Of a stretch of DNA of 64,000 nt, positions 32,790 through 44,547 are shown one piece after another. The DNA is from Cycas panzhihuaensis (lineage: Eukaryota; Cycadophyta). The stretch's first letter is position 1. The number at the start of each line of letters is the position of its first letter. The stretch is taken from contig CM041465.1 of assembly GCA_023213395.1 (NCBI GenBank), positions 163,501,741-163,565,740 on the forward strand, written 5' to 3'. The notes beneath the pieces are model-generated. The model made no database searches and had not been told where the DNA came from. It was given only the letters and a program-made list of their open reading frames with translations. A program made the translations under genes and the position numbers.

Positions 32790-35700
32790 ATCCCCCTTTG
32801 ATGAAGACTTATTTAATCTTCAATAATTCTCTGAGCTTTAGGGACCTTACTTAATGGTTTTGTAAGAATGTTTGCAATCTACAAATCTGTAGGATAATAA
32901 GGCAAGCGAATAATTTTATCATTTACAAGATTTTGTATAAAATATTAATGTAATTCTATGTGTTTTATTCTAGAATATGTAATAAGATTATCAGCAATAG
33001 ATATCGCAACTTGATATCAACTTTAATTTCAATAGAAGAGTCAGGAAATAATCTAAGTTCACTTAATAGGGATCTAAGCTAAAGTGATTCTTTACTAGCT
33101 TCAACAAGTGCTCGATACTTAGCTCCAGTTATGGATATGGCTAATGTTTGTACTTTCTTGCTAGACTAAGTAATTGGAGAAGAGTCTAGAAAGAAAATAT
33201 AACTGGCTATTGATTTGTGGTCATAAGAGTCCCCTACCAAATTTTAGTCTATATAACCTATTAATTTTAGGTTAGTACTACAAGAGTTATAGGTTAATCC
33301 ATAGAATATTATACCTTATAGGTATCTTAAAATCCATTTTGCACCTTTCTAGTGTGACTCATGGGGTTTCTACATATATCTAGAGTAGAGAGCAATAGCA
33401 TAGGAGATGTATGAGCAGGTATGGGTTAGGCAAATTAAACTACCTATGAACTGACAATATGTAGTATGGTCACATAGAGGTGTAGGATAATTGGTTGATA
33501 GTTTAACACTTGATTGTAGAGGGTTTAGGACTAATTTGACATTTTCTATATTAAACCTTTTGATTAAATCTAAAATATAATTAATTTAAGAGATAGTTAT
33601 TTTAGATTTAGTTTGACAAATTTGTAAACCTAGAAAGTAATGTAAAATACCTAAGTCAGTTATTTCAAATTTGTTTATTAAGATAGATTTTAATTGATGA
33701 ATACTAGAGATTAAAGATCCAATTATGATTATATCATCTACGTAAAGGATTAAGATGGTAATATTATAATTTTCTCATTTGAAGTAGATATTAGAGTCAC
33801 TAACACATTTAGTATACCTGTTTTGTATAAGATAGTTATCAAATTTAATGTACTAAGCTTGAGGACTTTATTTTAGACCATATAAAGATTTTTTTAAACT
33901 TACACATGAGATTATGATTGCAATTAAACTAGGGGATTATTTCATATAAATTTCTTCTTTAAGATCTCTATTTAAAAAAATGCTTTTAACATCTATTTGA
34001 TGAATTTTCTAGCTAAATTTAGCTACTAAAGCTATGATAGTTTTGATTATATTCATCTTAGCTACAGGAGCAAAGGTTTTGATATAATCAGTACTATTGA
34101 TTTAAGAAAAACTTTAAGCTACTAGACAAGCCTTATATTTTTCAATAGCTCCTTCTGAGTTATACTTTGTTCAATAAACCCATTATAGTTTACCAAGTTC
34201 TTATTGGGAGGAAAGGAAACTAGATCCTAGGTTAAATTCTTTTTAAGAGCATTAATCTTTGCTTGTATTGTTTGTTGCCATATTAGATTGATATTTGCTT
34301 CCTTAAAGGCTTTTAGATTATTTGTGGCCATGATTTTAGCCATTAGAGCAAAGTTAGATTAAAGGTTTTAGGAACAAGTCTTCCTGATGTCTGATGGATT
34401 ACCAACATTAGAACCAGCATCAGAAAGAGTTTTTTGTGCCTAAACTGACTATTTGTTCTTTGAAGAAGTAAAAGTAGAAGATTGACCAGAAGAGTTTGAC
34501 TGACTAGGCAGATCTAACATAGTAGGTTCAATTAAGATCTAATTCTAAACTTGATTGGACAAAGATTCGATTGTTTTAGGGTCAGCTTATTTATCTGAAG
34601 GGTTAATTAAGTAAGTGTTAGTTAATAAACTCTCAATAGGAAGTTATATATAAGTAGTTTTTGATGAAGATCCTTCTTCATCAAATATAATGTCACGCAA
34701 GATCAAAATCTTATGCGTGATTGGATTAAGAAAGCTATAGGCTTTACTTTCTTTGTTGTAACCAACAAAGATGAATTCAGAACTTTTAGGGTTGAGTTTC
34801 TTACATTTTTCGTTGGGAACATGCCCTCACATAATGCTTCCAAAGATTCTAAGATGTTTGATATAAGATTTATAACTTGACCACTTCTGTTCTGGTACAA
34901 TGTACTATATAAATTTACTTGGTAATTGATTTAAAAGATAATTGGAGTAGATTATTGCTTCAGCCTATAACTTTAGATCCAGACCTTTTGCATGTATCAT
35001 ATATCTAGTCATTTCTATGAGAGTATATCTCTTGCATTTAACAATACTATTTTATTGAGGGGTATAGGTAATGGAATGCTGAAATTGTATTATATGCTTT
35101 TTATAGTATAAAGTAAACCTACTACTTAAGTGTTCTTTAACATTATCAAACATGAAGATTTTTAGTTTAGAGTTGATTCGATTTTCGACTAATGTATTAA
35201 ACTCAACAAAGATGTCAAAGACTTACTTCTTATTTTAAGTATATAAGCCCAACATTTCCTAGAAAAATCATCAATGACAATGATAAAATACCTACTTCTA
35301 GAGTATGATGGTATTTGAAATGGGCCACAAATATCAGAGTGAACGAGTTCAAGTGGAAATTTTGCTCTAATGAAATCCAATATGGAAAAGCATCTATGTG
35401 TTGCTTATCTATTATACAAGCTTCACAAACACCATAGAATGTAGTTAGGATGGGAAGACCATGAACCATATCATGTTTACTTAAATACTAAAGTTTACCA
35501 TAACTTGTATGGCCAAACTAGGCATGCCATAGCTTACTCAGTAGATCAAATTTAGTTATAAAGGCACTAAAAGACTTTATTTGAGGATTTTAAAGATTTG
35601 TTAGGTTGTAGAGACCTATTTTATGATTTGTAGATCCTAAAGTAGTTGACTTAAACTTGTTTAAAGGTTGTTTAATAACAAACTTGTCTTTCCAAAATTT

Positions 35701-35910
35701 GATAACAAGGTCTTTCTAGTAGATTTAATAAACTAAAAGGAGATTTGGTAATAATCTAGGAATGTAATATACGTCATTGATATACCTACCTTTCAAAGAA
35801 ACATCTCCTGTTCCTTTGATTTTTAGTTGTGAACCACTTTCGAATGAGATTTCCTCTTTAGAATTAAGATCAAAATAGTAAGATGACAAGTATTCTTGGT
35901 ATCTTGTCAT
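32790..35910 (-). pseudogene. Copia C pol: pre-integrase, integrase, RT, RNase H
   Basis: Pre-integrase: SSYYFDLNSKEEISFESGSQ and GRYINDVYYIPRLLPNLL (35725-35910). Then CEACIIDKQH (about 35440-35410) precedes integrase FPLELVHSDICGPFQIPSYS and RYFIIVIDDFSRKCWAYILK (35189-35380), which carries the first catalytic Asp. RT: catalytic YVDD at 33733-33744 followed by IIIIGS-type sequence; the region around 34300-33900 matches the early RT but is shifted. RNase H end: SIADNLITYSRIKHIELHYF (about 33005-32940), then IIRLPYYPTDL.IANILTKP (about 32915-32860). Stops at Q/W positions and frameshifts are numerous. Confidence 0.82.
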
Positions 35911-36009
35911 ATGATATGATTCACCAAAATCAAGTATCTACAAAGGTGGTTGAGTAGTTGGGACTGAAAAGGCTGATGTGGAAGTAGTTATAGAATGGTT
36001 AGGATTGTG

Positions 36010-36990
36010 GGATCATGATTGGATCCCCTTATAAGCTTTATAGGCTTCAAAAGTAATTATATTCCTATAGACGTCAATGATGTACCCCTCTTTTGTGGCA
36101 GTAAGCACATTTGACATTCTGATTAGGTTCATAATTGATAGTATTCCTTTTTTGGAATGATTATTTAGAGGTATTCTATGTTTTAGGTGATCTTGAATAC
36201 TTAGTATTATGATGAAGGTCATTTAAAGAAGATGAGTCTTTATGAGATTTTTGGAACTTAGGATTATTATGATTACTTTGACAGTTGTTTCGATGTTTGA
36301 ACTTATTAAGTAGCTTTGACTTAGAAGAAATATCCTGTGAAGGATCTTAAAGTTTTCTAGTCTGAATCAATATTTTTTAATATTTAACTAGTTGATTCAT
36401 TAGCTGATTAAAAGTTATTGGTGGATATCCAACTTACTACCTAATAGTTTTGAAAAGATTGAAATGTTTTGGGAGTTTATTGATTGTAAGACAAATGAGT
36501 GTACATCATCTTTTGCATGTGTAATAGTGACTATTTTATCACCTACTTTTATGCAAGACTTTATGAAATTACCTAAGTCTTTATTGATAAGTTAAAGTTT
36601 TGATAAGAACTCTTTAACTTTAGAAAAGTCTTCATAATTTAAATCATGCATTTGTTGTTCTAGAATAGCTAACTTTTTAACATTAACCTTATCGTACTTT
36701 TCTTTAAATGAGTTTTAGACTATGGCTAAATCATCTGTGTCAGAGAAGTGCTAACTTATGTCTGGGAAGAGAGAGGTTAGGATGGTGCCTAAGGCTCCAT
36801 CATAATTCATTAGATAAACCATGTAGAGTTCTGATTTTTCATCTATCAATTTAATAAACTCTCTTGTGACATATCACCATAGCTTTTATTGCTTTAGGTG
36901 GTGAGATATGCAACTTTTCTAGTTGCCATAATTTGAGCTGATTAGAACTAGAATTAAGATATAAGAGGTTGTTTCTGGCATGAGTACCAT
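36010..36990 (-). pseudogene. Copia C gag relic with a CCHC trace
   Basis: Located between leader and pre-integrase. A knuckle trace CAYCHKRG (about 36107-36084) shows the first two Cys and the Gly. The following HxxxxC is present only in a shifted frame, so an indel has broken the motif. Upstream, WQLEKLHISPPKAIKAM and similar pieces (about 36930-36880) fit the alpha-helical gag core by position rather than by strong signature. The open stretch 36013-36222 crosses the knuckle in another frame. Confidence 0.6.
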
Positions 36991-37215
36991 TTTGTAACTA
37001 ACTGATGACTAAAGACCTCTTTATGGAAAGAAAAGGAAATGAAAAAAGTGGAAAAAGTTATGATGACTTTGAATGAAATTAATTATGATTTTTTTAGGTG
37101 AATATTCATTTAGTAAAGTAAGTGTGTTACTGAAATAAACTTATTAATATTAACCTTAATTATCACTAAATATGAATAAACTCAAATCATGAATATAATC
37201 TCATTGCTGCATGAA

Positions 37216-37320
37216 CTAATTTACCACTAAATATGAATTAATTTGCCACTAAACATGAATTGATTTGCTAGTAAACATGAAATGATTTACCACTAAACAT
37301 GAATTGATTTGCCACTAATA
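37216..37320. repeat. 22-bp minisatellite
   Basis: About five units of ACTAAACATGAATTGATTTGCC with small changes (ACTAAATATGAATTAATTTGCC, AGTAAACATGAAATGATTTACC), in the leader of Copia C. The array ends in a run of A. A weaker flanking copy lies at about 37164-37215. Confidence 0.85.
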
Positions 37321-38934
37321 AAAAAAAAAATGAAGTTATAAATTTTGATAATCATTTGATCATGAACCATTAAAATTTTAATCAAATATCTAAGAAAATT
37401 AATCAAATGTGTGAGAGTTGCATGTTTGGAGCTTAAATTAAATCATATAATTAAGAAAAGGGTTATTTTAATTAACTATTAATAGATTGCATATAATGAT
37501 TAAAAATTCTATAAAAAGTGATGAATTTATTAAATTGTTGCCAAGTGATTAATATTTACTAATTTAAGATAATAAATTTAAAATATTATAAATGAAATTT
37601 GTAAAAAAATATCACATACCTTGGTTTACCTAGTTATGAAAAGAAGCCTTAATTTAAGCATAAATTTACAAGCTGAAATGGTGTCCAAATGAAATAAGTG
37701 ACTAGTTGATGCATCTGTGTCTGAGTTAAGATTCTGATGCTTCTTTCATAGTTGAATTTAGACTCTATATGATAAAGTTATAAAAGAAAAAGCATAGGTA
37801 CCCCCTTTGTAGAAAAAAAAAAAAAGTATAGGACAAGGCAGAGGCCCCTTTTTAAAATTAAACTGAGGTCATATGGGAGGCTAATATGGTTAGGGGATGG
37901 TGGAAGAGAGGCTAAGGTAGACATGAAAAAATGTTTCAATTTAGTTAAATCAAATTAAATCTTTTAAAAGAATATATATTAAAAGTGTGTGGAAAGACAT
38001 AGACCTAAAAAATTAATAAGGCATAATGTAAACTTTTTGTATTTGCAAAAAGTATAGAATGGATATAAGTGGATTTGAAATCCACATAATAAAAAATGAT
38101 TAAGAGGGATTAGCCTTAATTTTCCAACCTTTTTTTTTTTTTGCATTGTAGGTCGATGGAGATGGCAATGGTAGCAATGGTCTCCGGGGCTTTATCTCTA
38201 GGCGTCTCTCTAATCTCTATCTGTGCATCTCTGTATGATGGCCTTCATTTGAGAGTGGCATCTACATTTTCAATTGTCATGACATTTCTACATGGAGGGA
38301 GGGTCTCTAGGTACAGGCATCTACTTTCTATATGGCTACTTTAGGGAGATCTCCATTTCATGTGAGTAGAGGGCATTAACCATTATTAGCTAGTGGGAAA
38401 ATAGAGGGCATTCCCTATTATCAGTCAATGTGTAAATAAAGGGCATTCACCATCATAGGGTGAGTAGAGGGCATTCACCATACAATAGCATGTTTTCTCA
38501 TTTACAAATCTTCATGATGGAGTTTGCAATTAGTTTTTTTTTACTTGTAGAGTAAGTTTGGGTGTGAGGGTTTTGTCTTCTACTATCTCACAATGGTACA
38601 TATTATCTTCAACAATTGGGAAACTTTTATTTTTTGGTATTCTTTTGTTGTAGATACTCATGAAGTATCATCAAACTGTTGTAGTAGTTTTTCTTGTATA
38701 CAATTGTATGTACTTTGTAGGCTAGTCTGTAAAATAAGTGTTTCTTGGCTTCCGCGAATGGATACGGAATTGCCAATTCAGGTAAGTGCAGGTATGTTTC
38801 TCACCTTATCATTACTTTCTTTTGATGAGTGTTTGCTTGCATGTCTGCATGTTTGTGGCTTTGTAGACGACTTTGTCTTTATCTATACTTATTTTAGCCT
38901 ATGACGACTATAGCAGGGGCACACTCCTAATAAG
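37321..38934. other. Copia C leader, unassigned, with a small GAGGGCATTCACCAT repeat
   Basis: No domain was recognised. A 13-base T run followed by GCATTGTAG/GTCGATGG at 38131-38157 looks like a 3' splice site, and sequence to about 38345 is less AT-rich. Four spaced copies of a word close to AGAGGGCATTCACCAT occur at about 38367-38480. Frames at 38141-38344 and 38593-38904 (103 codons) are open but carry no known signature. It could be Copia leader, or part of captured DNA beside the block at 38935. Confidence 0.4.
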
Positions 38935-41453
38935 TGTGACACCCTGGTGGCCATTCCACTTCTTGCATTCTACCCTCCTCACTCCAGGATCCACTTGACT
39001 TATGCCACCTCTGCCCGTGTGATGACCCGTCATTGTTTGGTTGACTTGCCACACCGTTTGAGCCCTATTTTTGCTCTTTTAGACCCGTTTGTTGGCTTGT
39101 TTACCCCCGGGTAGGTGTCTCAACCCTATTGGCCCTTTTGTCATCGCCTGCCCACTGCAGACTACCGGTGGGCCTATTTTTCCCTTCGGGCTAATACCGC
39201 CGAGATTTTCACTTGATCACGGAAAATCCAGATTCAGATTTTGCGCAGATGACTGTTCTAATTTATTTTTTAAAAATCTGCCGCGGTAATTTCACATTTA
39301 TTGTGAAACTGCCACGTGTCTCACGACTTAACTCGCTGCCAGTCGCGCCCTAATCACTCACTTTAGGGTTTGGGTTGGGTACTTAAGTCATGATCTACTC
39401 ATTTTTGAGGACTTTTGGCTCACTTTTTGGGTTGCTCCTCAAGGAAACCAGGCTGTGCTCTACTATTCTCTACTGCCCTACTGCTACTACAGGACCTGCG
39501 TCTGTCCTCTAGTGCCCAGCTCTCCTTTGGTATGGATAGGACATCTTCCCAACCCCTCACACACCTTGGAGAGGGCCCCTTGGAGAGATTTCAGTGGATT
39601 CTTGCCCCGGGCAGCCATCAAGCATTCCAAGTGCAGGTGTTCTTCCTCCAACTCTATTAGCAGGGTCCCAAACCTACTACACCATAGTTTCTGGGCTAAT
39701 TTCTTAGCCTCTCCTTACCAGCCCTTGGCTGAGGCAAGTGCCTCTCCTCTTCCTCTCAGGTATTCATTGATTTGAGTTATTTTCCTTATGCAATTGATAC
39801 CCTATCTTGCTTGTCTCTTTGCTTGTCTTTGTGAGGGTTGTTTTTCTCTTTATATTGGACTATTTTACCCCTATTCTAGTGCCTCCTTACCTGTATTTGT
39901 TGCTTAAGGTAGCAGCATAGAGGGTTGACATAGGGTTTGGGAGAGAGCTGGGTGGATTTCGCACCACCTTCCACGCTTCTTAAGTAGCTTTAAGCCCCCC
40001 AAACCTTCCCTCTTACCTCGTGTTGTCCTTGGCACTCAAACAAGGGTTTGTTGGCCCTTCTTTAGCCACTAAAATTAGTGCTGTCACACGTTGCAGTGCT
40101 GGTTTGAGGGCTTAGGTTTAGGTCTAGGCAACTCACATAAGTCCTGACCGCTTGTGCTTTGCCCAACTCCTTTTCCGGCAGCTCGGTTTGCTCTTCATAG
40201 CACCCCGGCTTGTTGTAGGCCTTCTTTGGCTCCTTGCAACTCCCTTGCTACTATTTTCAACCATCTTTCTTAGCCTTGCCTTCGCTGCCTTGTGGCTTTT
40301 AGGGGAGGTTAGGGTTGTTCTTTGCGGGAGGTGGGCCACTCCGAGGCTTACCGATCACTTTCCTTTTGCTTTGGTTGTCCTCCTTTACATATTATCATCA
40401 TTGTGTTAATGCTAATATATACATGTTTAAGTTTATATTTGTATTACATAGACATGTATTGTTAGGATCTTGTCATTGCATGTTAGTACCCTTTCTCCAG
40501 AAAGGGGGAGGTTGCTGTTTGCTTGCAGGTATTTGGAGAGCACAAAGGGTCCTTTCCGCTCGTCCCATCGCCGGTAAGTGCTCCTATGCATGTTGTACTT
40601 TCATACTTCATTTATTACTAGTGTTTGGTTTCTTTCTTTCCTTGGTTTTATACTTTAGTATTTTTCCAGGGAAGGTAAGAGAGCCCCTCAATCCAACCCG
40701 TCACGATGCTTCACAACCACCATGCCTTGTGGAGTAGTTTTGGTGTCCCTTGGGAGTGCCATCATCACAATACACTTCCGGTCTGGGTACACGCTTCGAT
40801 CCACTCTACCACTCTTTTCTTTTAAATTTCTTTTACATAAGTAGTAATTAACTCATTGGAAATCAAAAGGGGAACTTAACTTAACTTTCAGTTCATGCTT
40901 TATTTATTTCATTGCATGCATCTTCTCTACCCATAGGAAAAGGTCTTAGGAACCGCCCCTTTTCACCTTTTCCTTTCCTTTGCCATGCAAGCTTCCTGCT
41001 CTCTGTATTACTTGTGTGTTTGGTTAGTTTGCTTAGGCATACCTTGACCCACCTTCTTAGGTCACTCCTCTTACTTTCCTTTGGTTCCTCGCTTTGCCAG
41101 ATAACCAAAGTGACCCTGTCCATAGACCGACCATTTGTTTACCCTCCCTTGTCTCCTGTTACTCTAAGGGGACTCTCGAAGGTTCCTTTCCATCCCCTTT
41201 TGGCCATCCAAGGGTGGGAGGATCCTTCCCCTGGGTCAACCCAGGCTAACCCTATGCTTCCTCACCTCTTGTTCGAAGTGGGGGGATCACCCTTTGGTAG
41301 CTATATTCCATTGTAGGTCCCGAACTCGTGCTCTGGCGCACGGGGTGCCCTGCATGGTAATTACCCTACTTATAGCTCTCTTTTTCGATCATATTATCAC
41401 CCGCTTTTACCACACCTATTTAGTTAGGCAGCTATCCCGTAGATGCGCATCCA
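38935..41453. mobile_element. Probable solo LTR (2.5 kb) inside Copia C leader
   Basis: A block with clearly higher GC and intact CpG-containing words. It begins TGTGACACCC, ends TGCGCATCCA (TG...CA) and is flanked by identical ATAAG at 38930-38934 and 41454-41458. A 5-bp duplication with TG...CA ends is the signature of an LTR-retroelement insertion, and the composition changes at the same points. No RT or integrase is present and no internal repeat pair was seen, so a solo LTR of a long-LTR Gypsy-like family is the simplest reading. Inside are a possible promoter near 39370-39390 (GGGTTGGGTACTTAAG) and several open frames of 80-140 codons (for example 40315-40737 and 40912-41316) without recognised domains. 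No other copy is in the window, so the family is unknown. Confidence 0.6.
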
Positions 41454-41596
41454 ATAAGCATTAGTTAAAAATAAAAGCACCTTATGGTATTGATTTTTGT
41501 ACAGCAATAATTTTTATTAATATAAATGTATCCTCTTTTTTGTTGTAATATTATATTCTTTATTTTCCATGTTAATCTCTACAACCAACTACTAGA

Positions 41597-41611
41597 CTGA
41601 CTCTGATACCA
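41597..41611 (-). other. Primer-binding site of Copia C
   Basis: CTGACTCTGATACCA on the plus strand, the complement of TGGTATCAGAGTCAG, touching the right LTR. Confidence 0.85.
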
Positions 41612-42067
41612 TGTTGGAGAGAGGGATTTAGTTTTCAAACACAAGTATTATTAGATCTGTAAACTAAATAAATAAACATGAATATGCAAACTACATTTAA
41701 TTAATCATAGATACACAAATATTGATAAGTGAAAAACCCCTTTGGGGGATTAAAAAAACCTCAAGAATATAAATATATATATTAATAAAATAAATATACA
41801 TTACAGATGTGATGATAGTTGGGATCTCATCCTCCCTCTTGCATACTAGTATACCAGCATGCCAGCATACTCTATATACAATGTACAAGTTTGACCAGCC
41901 TCTTGACCTCTTGACCAACTTCCTAAAATCTAGGAAAATATAAATAGGAATAGGTTTGTTGAAATGAATAGTTATCAATTTCAACAAACCAAATAATAAT
42001 CATAAAGTTAACTTTAATAAATATCTTTATAAAGATAACATTATATAAATATAATATTATTCTAACA
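41612..42067 (-). repeat. Copia C 5' LTR
   Basis: 456 bp, TGTTGGAGAG...ATTCTAACA on the plus strand; partner of 31793-32233. The 15-bp excess includes an extra CAGCATGC-like copy near 41853-41872 (ACTAGTATACCAGCATGCCA). Confidence 0.88.
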
Positions 42068-42072
42068 CTAAT

Positions 42073-43559
42073 AAAGAATTCCCAAAGTATCTTTTGTATA
42101 GAAGGTTAGAACATAGAGGAATAGTCTAAGAAAGTGTTATGAACAAATACTAGTCTACTTTAGCTAAGAGAAAGTATTCAAACTTCTCAAGATCAATAGA
42201 ATAATTTAATATTAGTCAAACAAAAAATAATTAAAAGTAATACTCATGAAACATATTCTTTTTCCCATTATCTTTATTTAAAAAGGCAAGTAAGTGAGAT
42301 AAAAGAAAAAGAGTAAATAAACATACCAAAAAGACCTTCTAAATGAAATAATAGAATGCCCTGGATTAGTATCCTTACCTAATGAGTGACTCTCAAATTA
42401 TTCTATCAAACCGATTGGTAGAAATAAGGAGGAGGTGGGAAATAAATGAAAGAGAGCAACCTTAAGAAGAAGAAGATCAAGGATAATAAAAAGGGAGGAG
42501 ATGTAGAGAAAGAAAGGAGATGACTTAAGCTAAACCTCCAATTACTTGCTAAAAGTATTAGAGACATAAGTGAGCTTATAGAAAGCAATTCACTCACTTG
42601 AAATCTCCATAAATTTTAGCCAAATCCTCAAATATTTCTTCCAAAAGCTCTTCAAGATTGAATTCTAAAGCAAAGACCTATTAAGGATAAGAAATTTGGA
42701 TCCTATTAAAGGCTATTTGAACCTATGGTTATTCCTTTTAAGCAAATCCTAACTTTTCCACAAACTTCTCAAGATTTCTTTCTCCAAAAATTTAAAAGAT
42801 TAGAAGAAGAAGGGCCTCCAAGAAGAAGATCTCTCTGTATAATTATAGAATAAACAAAACCATGAGTTAAAATAAGTTAGGATGAGCCAAAGGCACATGC
42901 AAGATGGAAAACCAAGTGGCCAAAATGGTGGTTGGTCGCTACTTTATCTTTTTTATGTGTAAATAGTTAAAAAATACAATATATAATGAAAAATGTCACC
43001 TGGAAAAGCCAAAAATAAGACAAAAAATAAAAACAATGATGAAAAATAAACTATAAATGTGATAAAAGTTGAGCTCACATTTTCAGTTATAAACAAGTTA
43101 TATTTTATTAAGGAGGTCACATTTTTGGGTCAAAATAAAAAACATGATTGTGATTTTGGTTAAGGCAAAAATATGACCTAGCTATTGAGCCTAAAAAATA
43201 AAGATTTTGAATAAAATTTAAAAATTTCATAGGGAAAAAGCATTATAAATGACTAATTTAGTCGAAAAGAGAGTTAATTGAGCTAGAGAAAAAGTAACCA
43301 AAGAGGAAATAACATCAAACAATCACTAATTAGATTAAAAAGATGAATGAATTAAGAGCACTTTAAGTGGGATTTTATTGATTAGATATTATTAAGATCT
43401 TTCAATCATCAGTAATATAATATAGGCACAAGCATAATCGGTATGATTTTAAGTAGATGCAATGCCAAGCAATGGCTACACTATCATGCAGCCAATCAAG
43501 TAAACCCTAATAATAAAGAGAAGGTAAGAGACCTAGTTGTTATTCAAGAGAAGGCATAG
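42073..43559 (-). other. Unassigned, possible LTR/leader of an older Gypsy
   Basis: 1.5 kb without coding similarity. Read on the minus strand it has an untranslated-leader look (GATCTTCTTCTTGGAGGCCC near 42825) and follows no recognised pair. It lies beyond Copia C on the same side as the missing 5' LTR of Gypsy G2, so it may be that LTR; no second copy is available to test this here. Confidence 0.3.
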
Positions 43560-43912
43560 TTGATTGAAATAATATTATAGTGATTTTATATGTTCCTCCT
43601 TCTCATCTTTTATTTTGGCTTCTAGTGATATGTCTACATCACTATCATTCCTCCTTAGCCTTGGTCCTTTTCTCAAGAGGGTTTCTTACTAGCTTATCAC
43701 CACTTTAACAAGCTCTTCTATCCTACTTTGCATCTCTTACATGCTTTTATTTAACTATGTAGTTGTTCCTCTTGCCATCTTTTTTAAAAATCATTAGTTC
43801 CCTATAGACACTTTAGTCTTCTTTCAATAATTTTCAAATAAATTTCTCAAAAGAAATCATAGAAACTCACTGTTAGTCTATTACACTCTTTCTCTTTTAC
43901 TCTTAATGTTAA
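43560..43912 (-). pseudogene. Gypsy E1 gag N-terminus
   Basis: Minus-strand MARGTTT.LNKSM, then RIEELVK (about 43778-43710) and GPRLRRNDSDVDIS (about 43670-43630). The same stretch with its own changes starts the gag of E2 (48990-48830), including an almost identical GPRL/KRNDDVDT region. It is lost at about 43560. Confidence 0.65.
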
Positions 43913-43915
43913 ACC

Positions 43916-43929
43916 ATACTCTAATAACA
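43916..43929 (-). other. Degenerate primer-binding site of Gypsy E1
   Basis: ATACTCTAATAACA on the plus strand aligns with ATGCTCTGATACCA (iMet site) with three transitions or changes. It is immediately left of LTR1. Confidence 0.6.
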
Positions 43930-44547
43930 TAAGGTGGTAGATTCTCACAGCATACATATAATGATAAAGAAATTTAGAGTAAAATAGAGCAAATTCACTT
44001 ATAAGAACACCTTCATGATAATTCTAAGTTTTCTTTTCTAAATATTTAAAAAATCTTGTGTTTATTATCTAAAAGTATCCAAATCCAAGCCATTAACTAT
44101 GTAAAGATCCTAACAACTAATTACTAAATCACTTAATAATTTTGGAGTGAAAAGGATCCTAACTCTTTTTTTTTTATTAAGTTCCTAAATACTTGGTATT
44201 TTTCTTAGGGTTTCTAAAATGATCTAATTTGTTCAAAACTTGTCCTATGACTAGTTAAATATATAATGCATCTTATACAAATCACAATGACCCTTACATG
44301 ACTTGGTTGGTGTATTGTACTAGTCATATTTTGACTATTTAAGTGATATAAAAATTTAGGTTTAAACAAATACTCAGATAAAAAATTACAACCTTGATAA
44401 TTTGACACTTTAAACTCCTATTTTATACATGCCCCTATATCATTCTCTATTAGTTAAAAAGAACTTAACTCATGTTAGTTATTATATTAGAATTCTTTCC
44501 ACCCATCTATATTGAGTTTCTTTAATTCATCTTCTAAAATCTAAGTA
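43930..44547 (-). repeat. LTR1 of the Gypsy array
   Basis: About 618 bp, related throughout to LTR2 (49099-49852). Shared words include CATACAT, TATCTAAAAGTAT, CTATGACTAGTTAAA/CTATAGGTAGTTAAA and TTTAAAATCTAAGTATT at the right limit. LTR2 is longer by internal indels. Confidence 0.72.

Larger units (their letters stand above)
31793..42067 (-). mobile_element. Copia C, minus strand, with a 2.5-kb insertion in its leader
   Basis: LTRs at 31793-32233 (441 bp) and 41612-42067 (456 bp). The primer-binding site on the minus strand touches the right LTR, and the purine tract TGAAGGGGGA (minus, about 32234-32243) touches the left one. Target copies ATAAT (31788-31792) and CTAAT (42068-42072) agree at four of five positions. 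From right to left: leader holding a solo-LTR-like block (38935-41453), gag, pre-integrase, integrase, RT, RNase H, then a ~510-bp GAA-type purine tract before the 3' LTR. The 10.3-kb length is explained by the inserted block and the purine tract. Confidence 0.87.

Noticed and set aside
37216-37320. Regular 22-bp repeats considered as a CRISPR-like array
   Set aside because: Units are directly tandem without unique spacers, and the setting is a plant retrotransposon leader.
38131-38157. T-tract followed by TAG/GT taken as a host exon boundary
   Set aside because: No exon with protein similarity follows and no matching donor is evident; kept only as a question in the findings.
40133-41316. 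Cluster of open frames (up to 140 codons) on both strands suggesting a gene
   Set aside because: They lie inside the TG...CA/ATAAG block, overlap on opposite strands and show no domain. Higher GC alone lengthens open frames.
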